Positions 26,613-35,512 of a stretch of 64,000 bases of DNA are shown here, piece by piece. Source of the stretch: Streptomyces toyocaensis (lineage in GTDB: Bacteria > Actinomycetota > Actinomycetes > Streptomycetales > Streptomycetaceae). Both the position numbers and the translations under genes were made by a program. The notes under the pieces are model-generated. The model had not been told where the DNA came from and made no database searches. It saw only the letters and a program-made list of their open reading frames with translations. The stretch's first letter is position 1. Every line of letters starts with the position of its first letter. The stretch is from the NCBI RefSeq assembly GCF_000725125.1, contig NZ_JFCB01000002.1, positions 186,001 to 250,000 of the forward strand. The letters run 5' to 3'.

Positions 26613-27220
26613 AGCAGGCCCGCCCGGAGCGCGTAGGCGACCGCGTGGGCGCGGTTGCGCAGCCGGAACCGCTGGGTGATGTCACGGACCACGGTGGTCA
26701 CGGTGCGCGGCGAGTAGGCGAGCCGCTGCGCGATCTCGGCCGTCTCGTGGCCGTCGGCGAGCAGCCGCAGCACCGAGCGTTCCCGGTCCGACAGCATGCC
26801 GTCGGACCAGCCCCCGGCGGCGTGCCGGGCGTCGGCCGGGCGGTCCAGGAGCTGTTCGAGCAGATGGGGCGGCAGGGTGCAGTCGTCACGGGAGGCGGCC
26901 AGCACCGCGTGGCCGAGGCGGGCCGCGTCGGCGTCCCGGCGCGGCAGCAGGCCGCGGGCCCCGGCGGCCAGGGCGTGCAGGACGTCGCCGGAGGCGAGGG
27001 AACCCGCCACCAGGACGACGGCGGGGCTGTGCCGCAGGGCGCGGGTGGCGCGCACCATGTCGAGTTCGGCCGGTCCGGGGCGGTCCACGGTGAGGACGGC
27101 GACCCGCGCGTCCCCGGGCTCACACACGGTCAGGTCCGGGCAGGCCAGCAGGGTGGTGCGGGTGCCGGCCTCCAATACCGGGTCGAGGGCGACCACGCCG
27201 ACGGTTACGGGTACTCCCAT
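26609..27220 (-). CDS. LuxR-family regulator, atypical response regulator (first of a pair)
   Basis: A 203-aa regulator with an N-terminal receiver-like domain and a C-terminal LuxR helix-turn-helix (LSDRERSVLRLLADGHETAEIAQRLAYSPRTVTTVV). An Asp is present in AVLTVDRPG, but the conserved Lys near GARGLLPRR is replaced, so it is probably a phosphorylation-independent regulator. The ATG follows AGGAG. It is transcribed divergently from the LanM gene across a 532-bp gap that could hold operators for both. No histidine kinase gene is nearby. Confidence 0.87.
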   Translation of the reverse strand: MGVPVTVGVVALDPVLEAGTRTTLLACPDLTVCEPGDARVAVLTVDRPGPAELDMVRATRALRHSPAVVLVAGSLASGDVLHALAAGARGLLPRRDADAARLGHAVLAASRDDCTLPPHLLEQLLDRPADARHAAGGWSDGMLSDRERSVLRLLADGHETAEIAQRLAYSPRTVTTVVRDITQRFRLRNRAHAVAYALRAGLL

Positions 27221-27752
27221 CTGCTACTCCTAGGAAGTTCGTCCGCCCGGTCGTGCGCACTCCGGGCCGGTTCTGCGGTGGGGACTGCGCACCACCGTGC
27301 CGTGGGCGGGGGTGCGCCGGCATCGGTAACCGGTCCCCACCTTTCCCGTCGCCCGGGCCGCCCCCGACGGCGGCCGCTCCCCGGCGACCGCCCCGCCGCC
27401 CGTCGCACGGCGGCCGTCGGCGGGCCGGCGCGGCGGCGGTGATCTGCGGATGGGGTGTTGGGGCCGGTGCGGGGGAGACCCGGGACGGGGCATGGGGGTC
27501 GGTACCCCCGCGGAGCGGGGTGCGGAGGGTGCGGGCGCACACTCCGCGGGCGGGCACAAGGGCCGAACGCGCAGAAGTCCGCGGTCCCGTGGCGCCCCGT
27601 TACCCATGTGCGCCGGGCCGGTGCCCGCACCGCCGACCTGCGGCTTCGGCCGATCGGGATACGGTCCGGCGTGCCCGGTGCGGCGGGGCCGCGCAGAATA
27701 TGGGGGACGCTTACCCATGTGGGGGACCCGGGGGTCTGCGACCTTCGTTCTC
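27221..27752. promoter_or_regulatory. Divergent control region between the LuxR pair and the LanM gene
   Basis: 532 bp without a convincing gene. An open frame runs in from 27450 into LanM, but its first 90-100 codons look non-coding (Gly/Arg/Cys-rich). The region contains an 11-bp direct repeat TTACCCATGTG (27600-27610 and 27711-27721) and a small inverted repeat GGGGGT/ACCCCC near 27484. It probably carries the promoters of both transcription units. I could not place -10/-35 boxes with confidence. Confidence 0.5.
27600..27721. repeat. Pair of 11-bp direct repeats upstream of LanM
   Basis: TTACCCATGTG at 27600-27610 and again at 27711-27721, start to start 111 bp. The second copy overlaps one of the possible LanM start codons (ATG 27717). 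In GC-rich DNA an AT-containing exact 11-mer twice within one promoter region may be a regulator site. Confidence 0.5.
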
Positions 27753-30700
27753 GTGACTGAGACCGCCAGCCTCCCGACTCCCCGGAACACCGGCCTCCCG
27801 CCCTCGTGGTGGGCGCCGGCGCTGTCCCTCGCGGAACGGCTCGCCGCCCCCGGCCTGCCCGGGACGACCGCCGGCCCCGGCGCCGGCCCCGCCCCTTGGG
27901 CCGTCGGGGACGCCGAGGGTTTCGCCCTGCGGCTGGCCCACCTCGGTGTGGACCGGGGCACGGCCGCGGCGCTGGCCGCCGAGCCCGCCGAGCGGCTGGC
28001 CGCCCGGGCCGCCAAGCCCGACTGGGCGCGGTACGCCGAGGCCGTCCTGGCCGGCGCCTCCGCGGAGCCGGCGGAACCGGTCACCCGAGGAGCCGAGGGG
28101 CCCGACGTCTTCGCCCCGGTCGTACGCCCGCTCGTCACCGCCGCCACCGCGCGGCTGGCCGGGCTGCTGCCCGCGGACGCCGAAGCGGCCGTGTGGCGCG
28201 AGGCGTTCGCGCGGCGGCTGACGCACCAGCTGGTCCGTCAGGCGGCGCGGACCCTGGTCCACGAACTCGACACGGCGCGGCGCGGTGGACGGCTGGCCGG
28301 TGCCGGCCCGCGAGAGCGGTTCGACGCCTTCGTCGCCGCCACCGGCACCCGGCACGGCCTCGGTGCGCTGTTCACCTCCCGCCCGGTACTGGCCCGGATG
28401 CTCGCGCAGACCGCGCTGGACGCGACCGCGGCCACCGCCGAACTGGCCGCCCGTTTCGCGGCCGACCGTGCGGACCTGACCGCCGGGCTCCTCGGCCGGC
28501 GCGACCCGGGACCGCTCACCGGCGTGGACCTCGGCCGCGGGGACGCCCACGAGGGCAACCGCTCCGTCGCGGTCCTGCACTTCGCCGGGGAGCGGCTGGT
28601 CTACAAGCCGCGGCCGCTCGGCCAGCACGCCCTCCTGGACGACCTGGTGGGCTGGCTCAACGCCAAGGTACCCGGACTCGACCTGCGCACCCCGCGCAGT
28701 CTGCGCCGCGAGGCCTACGGCTGGCTGGAGTTCGTCGAGCACCGGTGGTGCCGGTCGGTGACCGAGACCGACGCCTTCTACCGGCGTCAGGGCGCCCTGC
28801 TGGCCCTGCTGTACGCGGTGGACGGCGCCGACATGCACTACGAGAACGTCATCGCCTGCGGCGACCAGCCGGTCCTGGTGGACGCCGAGACACTGCTGCA
28901 CACCGGGCTCGCGCAGTCCATGACGGCGGGCGCCGACCCGGCGGCGGACGCGCTGCGGGCCTCCGTGCACCGCACCTGCCTGCTGCCGCACCTGCTGATC
29001 GGCGAGCACGGGGCCCTGGACATCTCCGCGCTCGGCCGGTCCACCGACGGCACCTACCCGAGCGAGGGCCTGCACTGGCGCGACAGCGGCCTGGACACCA
29101 TGCGGGCCGTGCGCGGACCGCTGCTCAGCCCCGCGGCGCTCAACCAGCCGCTGCCCGCCGGCCGTCCCCTGGCGGGCGCCGACCACCGGGCCGCGCTGCT
29201 GGAGGGCTTCCGTGCCGCCTATGCGGCACTCGCCGCCGACGGGCACGAACTGCTCCGCCAGGACGGCCCGTTGATGTCCGGCTCGGACCGTCCCGCCCGG
29301 CTCCTCGCCCGCGCCACCCGCCTGTACGCGACTCTCCTCGAGGAGTCCGCCCACCCGTCGCTGCTCGGCGACGCGCTCGCCCGCGAGGGGGTCTTCGCGG
29401 TGCTGTGGACGGAGTCCGAGCACGACGAGGCGCGCCTGCGGCTGGCCGAGCACGAGACGGCGGCACTGTGGCGCGGTGACGTCCCGCTGTTCACGCACCG
29501 GCCGTCGGGAACCGCGGTGCGGACCGACGACGGCACGTGGCTGCCCGGCCTGCTGCCGGTGGCGGGCGTCACCGCGGTGCGGGAGAAGATCGCCCGGATG
29601 GACGAGGTCGACTGCCACGACCAGGAGTGGATCATCGCGGCCACGATCGCGGCACGGGGCGCGGGGTCACCGCTGGACCGGCCCCGGTCCGAACTGGCGG
29701 TGGAACCGGTGCCCGCGGTCGCGCCCGAGGCCTCCCGGCTGCTCGCCGCCGCGTGCGGGATCGCCGACGAGATCGCCGCCCGCGCGGTGCGGGACGGGAA
29801 CCGGACCAACTGGCTCGGCCTGGAGCGGGTGTCCGGCCCGCACTGGGCGGTGCTGCCGATGGGCGCCGGACTCGCGCAGGGCTACTGCGGGGTGGCGCTG
29901 TTCCTGGCGCACACGGACGCGCTGAGCGGAGCGGGCCGGTACGCCGCCCTCGCCCGCGAGGCGATCCGCCCGCTGCCCGCCCTGCTGAAGACGCTGGCGG
30001 ACGATCCCGAACTGAGCGCGGCGGCCGGCCCCGGCGCGTACGACGGCCTCGGCGGCATCGTGTACGCGGTGCTGCGGCTGTCGGCGCTGCTCGGCCCGGA
30101 GCCGGCCGGCTGCCTGCCCGACGCGCTCACCGCCCTCGCGCACGCCGCCTCCGCCTCACCGGATCCGGGGTTCGGCGGCGGCACGGCCGGAGCCCTGACC
30201 GCCGCCGTCGCCGTGCACGAGGCGACCGGTGACCCGGTGGCGCTGCGGCTGGCGTCCGCCCTGGCGGACCGGCTGCTCGACGCGGTGCCCACCACCACGA
30301 CCGGCCTGCCGGCCGGTTTCGCCGACGGTGCCGCGGGCATCGCCTGGGCCCTGCTGCGGTACGCCGCCCGCCGTCCCCGGGAGGCCGGCGCGCACACGGC
30401 CGCCGCCCGGATGCTGCTGGACACCGCGCTGCGGGAGACCGGAGCGGCTCCGGCGGACGCGTCGTGGTCCCGCGGATCCGCCGGGCCGGCGGCCGTCGCC
30501 GCCCACCTGCCTCCCGTACCGGGCCCGCCCGCCGCCGTCCGGCCGGCACACACCGACGTGTGCCCCGACCTCAGCCTCGGGCAGGGCACGCTCGGCGCGC
30601 TGGAGGCCCTCGCGGTGCGCGCCGGACGGGGTGACCCGGCCGCCGCCGGGCCGCTGGCCCGGCACGCCGGCCGGGCCCTCGCCCTCGTCGAGGCGCAGAG

Positions 30701-30839
30701 CCACCGCTGCGCCACCCCCGACCACGTTCCCTCACCCGGACTGCTCGACGGACTGTCCGGCATCGGGTACGGGCTGCTGCGCCTCGCCCACCCCGGCACC
30801 GTCCCGTCCGTCCTGCTCCTGTCCCACCCCGGCCACTGA
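27753..30839 (+). CDS. LanM-type lanthipeptide synthetase with intact dehydratase and zinc-site-less cyclase domain
   Basis: A ~1028-aa class II synthetase (GTG 27753; an ATG at 27717 with GGGGGA upstream is an alternative). The N-terminal kinase/eliminase half has its expected residues: YKPRPL (Lys ~285), DMHYENV (Asp, His, Asn ~360), VDAETLL (~375), and the RLLARATRLYATLL helix for elimination. The C-terminal LanC-like half keeps the barrel repeats (YCGVALFLA, YDGLGGIVYA, GFADGAAGIAWALL). However, at the site normally SWCxG the sequence is SWSRGSAG (~900), and at the site normally CHG it is LSLGQGTLG (~937), so all three zinc ligands are lost. Thioether cyclisation by the usual mechanism is therefore not expected. 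A candidate precursor follows 78 bp downstream. Confidence 0.9.
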   Translation: MTETASLPTPRNTGLPPSWWAPALSLAERLAAPGLPGTTAGPGAGPAPWAVGDAEGFALRLAHLGVDRGTAAALAAEPAERLAARAAKPDWARYAEAVLAGASAEPAEPVTRGAEGPDVFAPVVRPLVTAATARLAGLLPADAEAAVWREAFARRLTHQLVRQAARTLVHELDTARRGGRLAGAGPRERFDAFVAATGTRHGLGALFTSRPVLARMLAQTALDATAATAELAARFAADRADLTAGLLGRRDPGPLTGVDLGRGDAHEGNRSVAVLHFAGERLVYKPRPLGQHALLDDLVGWLNAKVPGLDLRTPRSLRREAYGWLEFVEHRWCRSVTETDAFYRRQGALLALLYAVDGADMHYENVIACGDQPVLVDAETLLHTGLAQSMTAGADPAADALRASVHRTCLLPHLLIGEHGALDISALGRSTDGTYPSEGLHWRDSGLDTMRAVRGPLLSPAALNQPLPAGRPLAGADHRAALLEGFRAAYAALAADGHELLRQDGPLMSGSDRPARLLARATRLYATLLEESAHPSLLGDALAREGVFAVLWTESEHDEARLRLAEHETAALWRGDVPLFTHRPSGTAVRTDDGTWLPGLLPVAGVTAVREKIARMDEVDCHDQEWIIAATIAARGAGSPLDRPRSELAVEPVPAVAPEASRLLAAACGIADEIAARAVRDGNRTNWLGLERVSGPHWAVLPMGAGLAQGYCGVALFLAHTDALSGAGRYAALAREAIRPLPALLKTLADDPELSAAAGPGAYDGLGGIVYAVLRLSALLGPEPAGCLPDALTALAHAASASPDPGFGGGTAGALTAAVAVHEATGDPVALRLASALADRLLDAVPTTTTGLPAGFADGAAGIAWALLRYAARRPREAGAHTAAARMLLDTALRETGAAPADASWSRGSAGPAAVAAHLPPVPGPPAAVRPAHTDVCPDLSLGQGTLGALEALAVRAGRGDPAAAGPLARHAGRALALVEAQSHRCATPDHVPSPGLLDGLSGIGYGLLRLAHPGTVPSVLLLSHPGH

Positions 30840-30917
30840 CCGGCACGGCACCGCAGAACCACGGCACTTCCACCTCCAGCCCCGTACGCGCGTACGGACT
30901 TCAGAAGGGGACCACCG

Positions 30918-31115
30918 ATGGACCAGCACCTGAACACCACCGCCGCCGACTCCGCCGCCAACCCCGCCGGGGAGCAGGACGCGGCCGGCGGGATCACGCT
31001 CACCGGCCGCAACCGGGCCTGCGCCCGCGCCCGCGTCCTGGCCGGGATGGTGCTGACCAGTGGCATCGTCATCACGCTCACCACGCTGGACACCTCGGTC
31101 TCCGCGCCGAACTGA
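30918..31115 (+). CDS. Candidate RiPP precursor peptide, 65 aa
   Basis: A small ORF with a good ribosome-binding site (AAGGGGA) directly after the LanM gene. The N-terminal ~30 residues are polar and acidic with an Ala/Gly turn (DAAGG), like a leader. The C-terminal part is hydrophobic; its last 22 residues (from MVLTSGIVITL to TLDTSVSAPN) hold eight Ser/Thr and no Cys. The only Cys is residue 35, in NRACARAR. This fits a peptide that would be dehydrated but not cyclised through Cys. No usual double-Gly or NxVNP-type cleavage site is obvious. It could instead be a small membrane peptide, because the VLAGMVLTSGIVITLTTL segment is long enough to span a membrane. Confidence 0.65.
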   Translation: MDQHLNTTAADSAANPAGEQDAAGGITLTGRNRACARARVLAGMVLTSGIVITLTTLDTSVSAPN

Positions 31116-31142
31116 CTCCGTCCTGTCGTCACGTCGCGTGAA

Positions 31143-31171
31143 GGCGCGGGCCCGCCGGGCGGGTCCGCGCC
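31143..31171 (+). terminator. Terminator after the candidate precursor
   Basis: Stem GGCGCGGGCCCGC (31143-31155) with GCGGGTCCGCGCC (31159-31171), one G-T wobble, beginning 27 bp after the precursor stop codon. It separates the LanM-precursor unit from the LAL regulator. Confidence 0.75.
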
Positions 31172-31305
31172 GCGGTGCGTCCGGCGGGCGCGCCCGCACC
31201 CGCGCGGCGGACCGCTTCGTGTCCGGGTCCGGGCAGGTTCACGGCGCGTGACCGCGCCGATGCGGTCTGCCCCAGATCCCGACATCCTGATTATCATCTG
31301 CGTTC

Positions 31306-34218
31306 ATGCGTTCCCATGCGCCTTCCCTCGTCGGGCGGGACCTCCAGCTCAGCCTGATCGACCATGCCTTGGCCGAGGCGCGACAGGGACGGGGCGGTGT
31401 CGTCTTCCTGGTCGGTGAGGCCGGGGTGGGCAAGTCACGGCTCGCGGCGGAAGCCGTGGGCGGCGCGCTGGGCTCCGGGATGCGGGTCCTGCGCGGCCGC
31501 AGCAGCACCACAGGGCCCGCGGTGCCGTTCCGTCCGCTGACCGAGGCGCTGATGCCGCTGTTCCGCGGTGGGGAGCCCCTGGACGACGCGGCCCTCGGCC
31601 CCTACCGGCCGGTCCTCGGGCGCCTGATACCGGAATGGGACACCGGGGAACGCGACAGCAGCTCCATGGTGATCCTGGGCGAGGCGGTGCTGCGCCTGCT
31701 GCTGGCCGCCGGGCGCGGGCAGGGTCAACTCCTGCTGCTGGAGGACCTGCACGACGCCGACCCCGAGACCCTGGGCGTCCTCGAGTATCTCGTCGACAAC
31801 CTGGACTACACCCCCGTCCTGCTGCTGGCCACCGTACGGACCGATTTCAGCGACGCGCTGGACCTGGCGCAGTCCGCCCGCCGCAGGGGCGCCGCCACTC
31901 TCGCCGAACTCCCGCCGCTGACCCGGCCGCAGGTGGAGGAGATGACGGCGGCGCACCTGGGCGTGGACCGCCCGGACGAGGTGCCGCCGGAGGTCCCCGA
32001 CCGTCTGTGGGAGGACAGCGCGGGCAGCCCTTATCTGGTCGAGGAACTGCTGCAGTCCATGATCGGAGCGGGCACGCTGGTGCAGGGCGCCGAGGGCTGG
32101 CGCACGGTCGGCGATCTGCGCCGCGACGTCTCCTCCACGCTGGCCCGGGGCATCCTGCGCCGTATCGACCGCCTGGGCGCGCAGGGACTGACGCTGCTGT
32201 CTGCCGCCGCCGTCCTGGGCCGGCGCTTCCCGCTCACCGTCCTCCAGCACATGACCGGCGTCGACGACCGGACCCTGCTGAGCCATCTGCACGCGGGCGT
32301 CGCCGCCCGGCTGGTCATCCCCGACGAGCCCGCCCCCGACTGGTACTCGTTCCGTCACTCTCCCACCGTCGAGGCGCTGTTCACGCAGATGACGCCGGGG
32401 CAGCGCGCGGAGCTGGCACGGCGCGGCGCGCGGGCCGTCGAGGAACTGCACCCGGGCCTGGACGGCGACTGGTGCGCGCTTGCGGCCGGGCTGCGCTGCG
32501 AGGCCGGGGACCGGGAGGAGGCGGGGCTGCTCTACGCGGACGCCGGCGGGCGGGCCCTGGCGGCGGGCGCCCTGGGGTCGGCGGTGACCCTGCTCAGCCG
32601 GGCCGAGGGGCTGCTGGCCGAGGCCGGTGACCCGCAGGCCCGGGCCTCGGTCCTCGAGGACCTGCTGCCGGCTCTCGCCGAGGCCGGTGACTTCGCCCGC
32701 GCCTTCGACCTGGCCGAGGACCTGCACGCACTGGGCGGGGCCGGGCTGAACGCCGTACGGCTGGCCACGCTGCACAGCCGGCTGGCCAAGGTGGCCCACA
32801 CCGCGGGCCGGTGGAGCGACGGCAACCGGCAGGTCGTCCGGGCCCGCGAGGTGCTGGCGGCGGCCCCGGACGAGGCGACGGCCGCGGCCGTCGACGTCAC
32901 GGCCGCCTACCTCGCCCTGGACACTCCGGGCCCGGACCGCACCCAGCACGCGGAGAAGCTGGCCCGCTCGGCGGTCGACACCGCCGAGCGGCACGGCCTG
33001 CCGGTCGTCGCCTGCCAGGCGCGGGAACTGCTGGCCACCGTCGCCCGCGAGCGGGACCCCGAGGAGTCCGCGGACATGCTCCGGCAGGCTCTTCAGACGG
33101 CGGAACGGCACCGGCTGCCGCTGCAGCGCATGTACGCGGCCACCCGCATGAGCGGCAACGCCTGGCTCGCCGAGGGCGACACCACCGGCCTGCTGGCGGC
33201 CCGCGAGGAGGCGCTGCGGCTCGGCTCGGTGAACGTCGTGCACACGGTGGACGGCATCCTCGTCCTGGACGCGGTGCTGCGCGGCGACCACGCGGCCGCG
33301 CGGTCGGCCGCGGCGGACTGCCTGGCGGTGGTGCGGCGGCTGCGCCTGGCGCCCGTCGTGCGGTACGTCCTGATGGCGCGGGCCGTCCTGGAGGCGCATC
33401 GCGCCGACCGCGCGGCCATGGAGGCGACGCTGGCGGCGTTCACCGAGTGGGACGGCGCGGGTTCGCAGGAGGAGCCGCTGAGCCTCGGCCTGGCCCGCGC
33501 CTTCTGCGCGCTGCTGGAGGAGGACCGTGACCTGGCGCGCGCCGAACTGCGGGCGGTGCAGGCGCTGGAGGCGGACAATCCCTCCACGTACCACCTGGGC
33601 GGCACCCACGGCCTGGTCCTGCTGCTCGACGTGCTCGCCGGTGACGCGGACCGGACCCGGCACGACGAGATCACCGCCACCGCCACGGCCCGGATGCGGT
33701 GGAACCGCCAGTTCGTGCTGCTCGCCGACGCCGTGCTGCTGGGCCGGGAGGGCTCGGGGCCGGACGCGGTGGCGGTGGTGGAGTCGGCGCTGGCGGCGGC
33801 GGAACCGTATCCGCTCGCCCGGAACCTGGGGCTGCGGCTGATCGCGGACGCGGCGCACCAGGACGGCTGGGGCGATCCGGTGGGCTGGCTGCGGCAGGCC
33901 GAGCACCACTTCCACGAGCGGGACGTCGCGGCCGTCACCGGCGCCTGCCGGGCGGCGCTGCGCCGCTTCGGCGCCCCGGTGCACCAGCACCGCACCGGCA
34001 CCCGCTCGATCCCGGGGGAACTGCGGGCCCAGGGCGTGACCGTGCGGGAGTTCGACGTGTTCCGGCTGCTCGCGGAGCGGCTCAGCAACAAGGACATCGC
34101 CGACCGGCTGTTCATCTCGCCCCGCACGGCGGAGAAGCACATCGCGAGCCTGATCACCAAGACGGGGGCGGCCAACCGCGCGGACCTGTGCGCGCGGTCG
34201 GCCGCCCTCCGGGAATAG
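31306..34218 (+). CDS. LuxR-family ATP-binding regulator (LAL type)
   Basis: A 970-aa large ATP-binding LuxR regulator, a class frequent as pathway-specific activator in Streptomyces clusters. Walker A is GEAGVGKSRL (~residue 36-45), Walker B LLLLEDLHDAD (~150), followed by a long helical TPR-like region (residues ~450-850), and a C-terminal LuxR helix-turn-helix (VTVREFDVFRLLAERLSNKDIADRLFISPRTAEKHI). No ribosome-binding site precedes the ATG. It converges with the MFS gene, their stop codons only 14 bp apart. It is the best candidate for an activator of the NRPS/RiPP genes. Confidence 0.92.
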   Translation: MRSHAPSLVGRDLQLSLIDHALAEARQGRGGVVFLVGEAGVGKSRLAAEAVGGALGSGMRVLRGRSSTTGPAVPFRPLTEALMPLFRGGEPLDDAALGPYRPVLGRLIPEWDTGERDSSSMVILGEAVLRLLLAAGRGQGQLLLLEDLHDADPETLGVLEYLVDNLDYTPVLLLATVRTDFSDALDLAQSARRRGAATLAELPPLTRPQVEEMTAAHLGVDRPDEVPPEVPDRLWEDSAGSPYLVEELLQSMIGAGTLVQGAEGWRTVGDLRRDVSSTLARGILRRIDRLGAQGLTLLSAAAVLGRRFPLTVLQHMTGVDDRTLLSHLHAGVAARLVIPDEPAPDWYSFRHSPTVEALFTQMTPGQRAELARRGARAVEELHPGLDGDWCALAAGLRCEAGDREEAGLLYADAGGRALAAGALGSAVTLLSRAEGLLAEAGDPQARASVLEDLLPALAEAGDFARAFDLAEDLHALGGAGLNAVRLATLHSRLAKVAHTAGRWSDGNRQVVRAREVLAAAPDEATAAAVDVTAAYLALDTPGPDRTQHAEKLARSAVDTAERHGLPVVACQARELLATVARERDPEESADMLRQALQTAERHRLPLQRMYAATRMSGNAWLAEGDTTGLLAAREEALRLGSVNVVHTVDGILVLDAVLRGDHAAARSAAADCLAVVRRLRLAPVVRYVLMARAVLEAHRADRAAMEATLAAFTEWDGAGSQEEPLSLGLARAFCALLEEDRDLARAELRAVQALEADNPSTYHLGGTHGLVLLLDVLAGDADRTRHDEITATATARMRWNRQFVLLADAVLLGREGSGPDAVAVVESALAAAEPYPLARNLGLRLIADAAHQDGWGDPVGWLRQAEHHFHERDVAAVTGACRAALRRFGAPVHQHRTGTRSIPGELRAQGVTVREFDVFRLLAERLSNKDIADRLFISPRTAEKHIASLITKTGAANRADLCARSAALRE

Positions 34219-34232
34219 CACCGGGCGGGCGC

Positions 34233-35483
34233 CTAGCGCATCTCGCGCACCGCCCTGGACCCCAGCACCGCCAGTCCGGTCGCGGCGAGCACCGCGGCCA
34301 CCACCCCGAACAGCGCGGAGACGTCCCGGCCGGCCAGCGCCCCGCACACGATCAGCGACAGCGGGGCGACGGCGTAACCGAGGACCATGTCGACGGAGAC
34401 CACACGGGCGAGTACGTCCTGCGGGATGTTCCGCTGGATCCAGCTCAGCCCGAACACGCCCTGGAAACCGATGGCGAAGCCCATGGCGAGGACGGTCGCC
34501 ACGACGACCGGGGTGCTGTGCACCAGGCCGAGGACCGCCATGCCCGCGCCGAGCCAGCCGGCCAGGGCGGCGACCAGCAGCCCGACCCTGGGCCGCCCGC
34601 CGAGGGCGCCGCCGGCGAGCGTGCCGAGGACGGCCCCCGCGGCGAGGGAGCCGTTGAGCACGCCGAGCGTGGCCGAGCCGCCGCGCAGCACCTGGTCGGC
34701 CAGGGTGGCGAAGCCGACCGTGAAGGGCCCGGCGTAACAGAAGTTGACGGCGGTGTCGAGGACGACCACGGTCCGCAGCCGCGGATCGCGGGTGGTGTAC
34801 GTGATGCCCTCGCGGATGCGGGCGGCCAGGGAAGCCTGCTTCTCCGGAGCGCCGTCCGCGCCGGCGCGGGGAGCCCTGGGGCGGGTGCGGACGCGGGCCA
34901 CGCACAGGCCGCACAGGGCGAAGCAGACGGCGTCGACGAGGAACGCGACCGGGGCCTGGGTCAGCGCGATGACGAGGCCGCCGACGGCCGGTCCGACGAC
35001 GGCGGCGGTCCGCGCCCCGGCCCCCATCAGCGCGTTGGCCGGGGTGAGCAGGTCGTCGTCGACCACCGAGGGCAGGACGGAGACGCGCGCGGGCTGGAAG
35101 AAGGCGTCGACGGTGCCGAAGGCGGCGGCCGCGGCGCACAGCATCCACACCGTCAGGTTGCCGGTCAGCCCGGCCACTCCGACCGCCGCCATCAGGACGG
35201 CCCGCGTCCAGCTGGAGGCGACCATGAGGGAGCGCGGGGACATCGAGTCGCCCAGACTGCCGCCGACCAGGGTGAACAGGGCGCGGGGGACGGCCTGGAA
35301 CGCCAGCACGTAGCCGAGGGCGAGGGTGGATCCGGTCAGGCCGAGGGTGATCCAGGAGAACGCGACGACGCTGAAGCCGTCGCCCAGCAGGGACAGCGCC
35401 TGCCCCGTCCACAGGAGCCGGAAGGACCGGTGACGGACGGGGGCCCACAGGCGTGGGCCGGCGTCGGTCAGGGTGGTGGCCAT
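34233..35483 (-). CDS. MFS exporter (EntS-like)
   Basis: A 416-aa major facilitator protein of the EntS/MFS_3 branch that exports siderophores and peptides. It starts with FRLLWTGQALSLLGDGF, continues through FTLVGGSLGDSMSPRSLMVAS (the loop 2-3 signature) and about 12 hydrophobic segments. The start at 35483 follows AAAGG; the longer frame adds a Pro/Arg-rich non-membrane stretch. Last gene of the NRPS-P450-exporter run, 29 bp after the P450. It is the only obvious exporter in the cluster, since no LanT-type ABC transporter is present. Confidence 0.9.
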   Translation of the reverse strand: MATTLTDAGPRLWAPVRHRSFRLLWTGQALSLLGDGFSVVAFSWITLGLTGSTLALGYVLAFQAVPRALFTLVGGSLGDSMSPRSLMVASSWTRAVLMAAVGVAGLTGNLTVWMLCAAAAAFGTVDAFFQPARVSVLPSVVDDDLLTPANALMGAGARTAAVVGPAVGGLVIALTQAPVAFLVDAVCFALCGLCVARVRTRPRAPRAGADGAPEKQASLAARIREGITYTTRDPRLRTVVVLDTAVNFCYAGPFTVGFATLADQVLRGGSATLGVLNGSLAAGAVLGTLAGGALGGRPRVGLLVAALAGWLGAGMAVLGLVHSTPVVVATVLAMGFAIGFQGVFGLSWIQRNIPQDVLARVVSVDMVLGYAVAPLSLIVCGALAGRDVSALFGVVAAVLAATGLAVLGSRAVREMR

Positions 35484-35512
35484 GGGAAGCCTTTCGTCGG
35501 ACCGGGGGCCGG

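Noticed and set aside
27450..27752. A 101-residue N-terminal extension of LanM
   Set aside because: The sequence is Gly/Arg/Cys-rich without resemblance to LanM N-termini, and 1028 aa already matches the family length.
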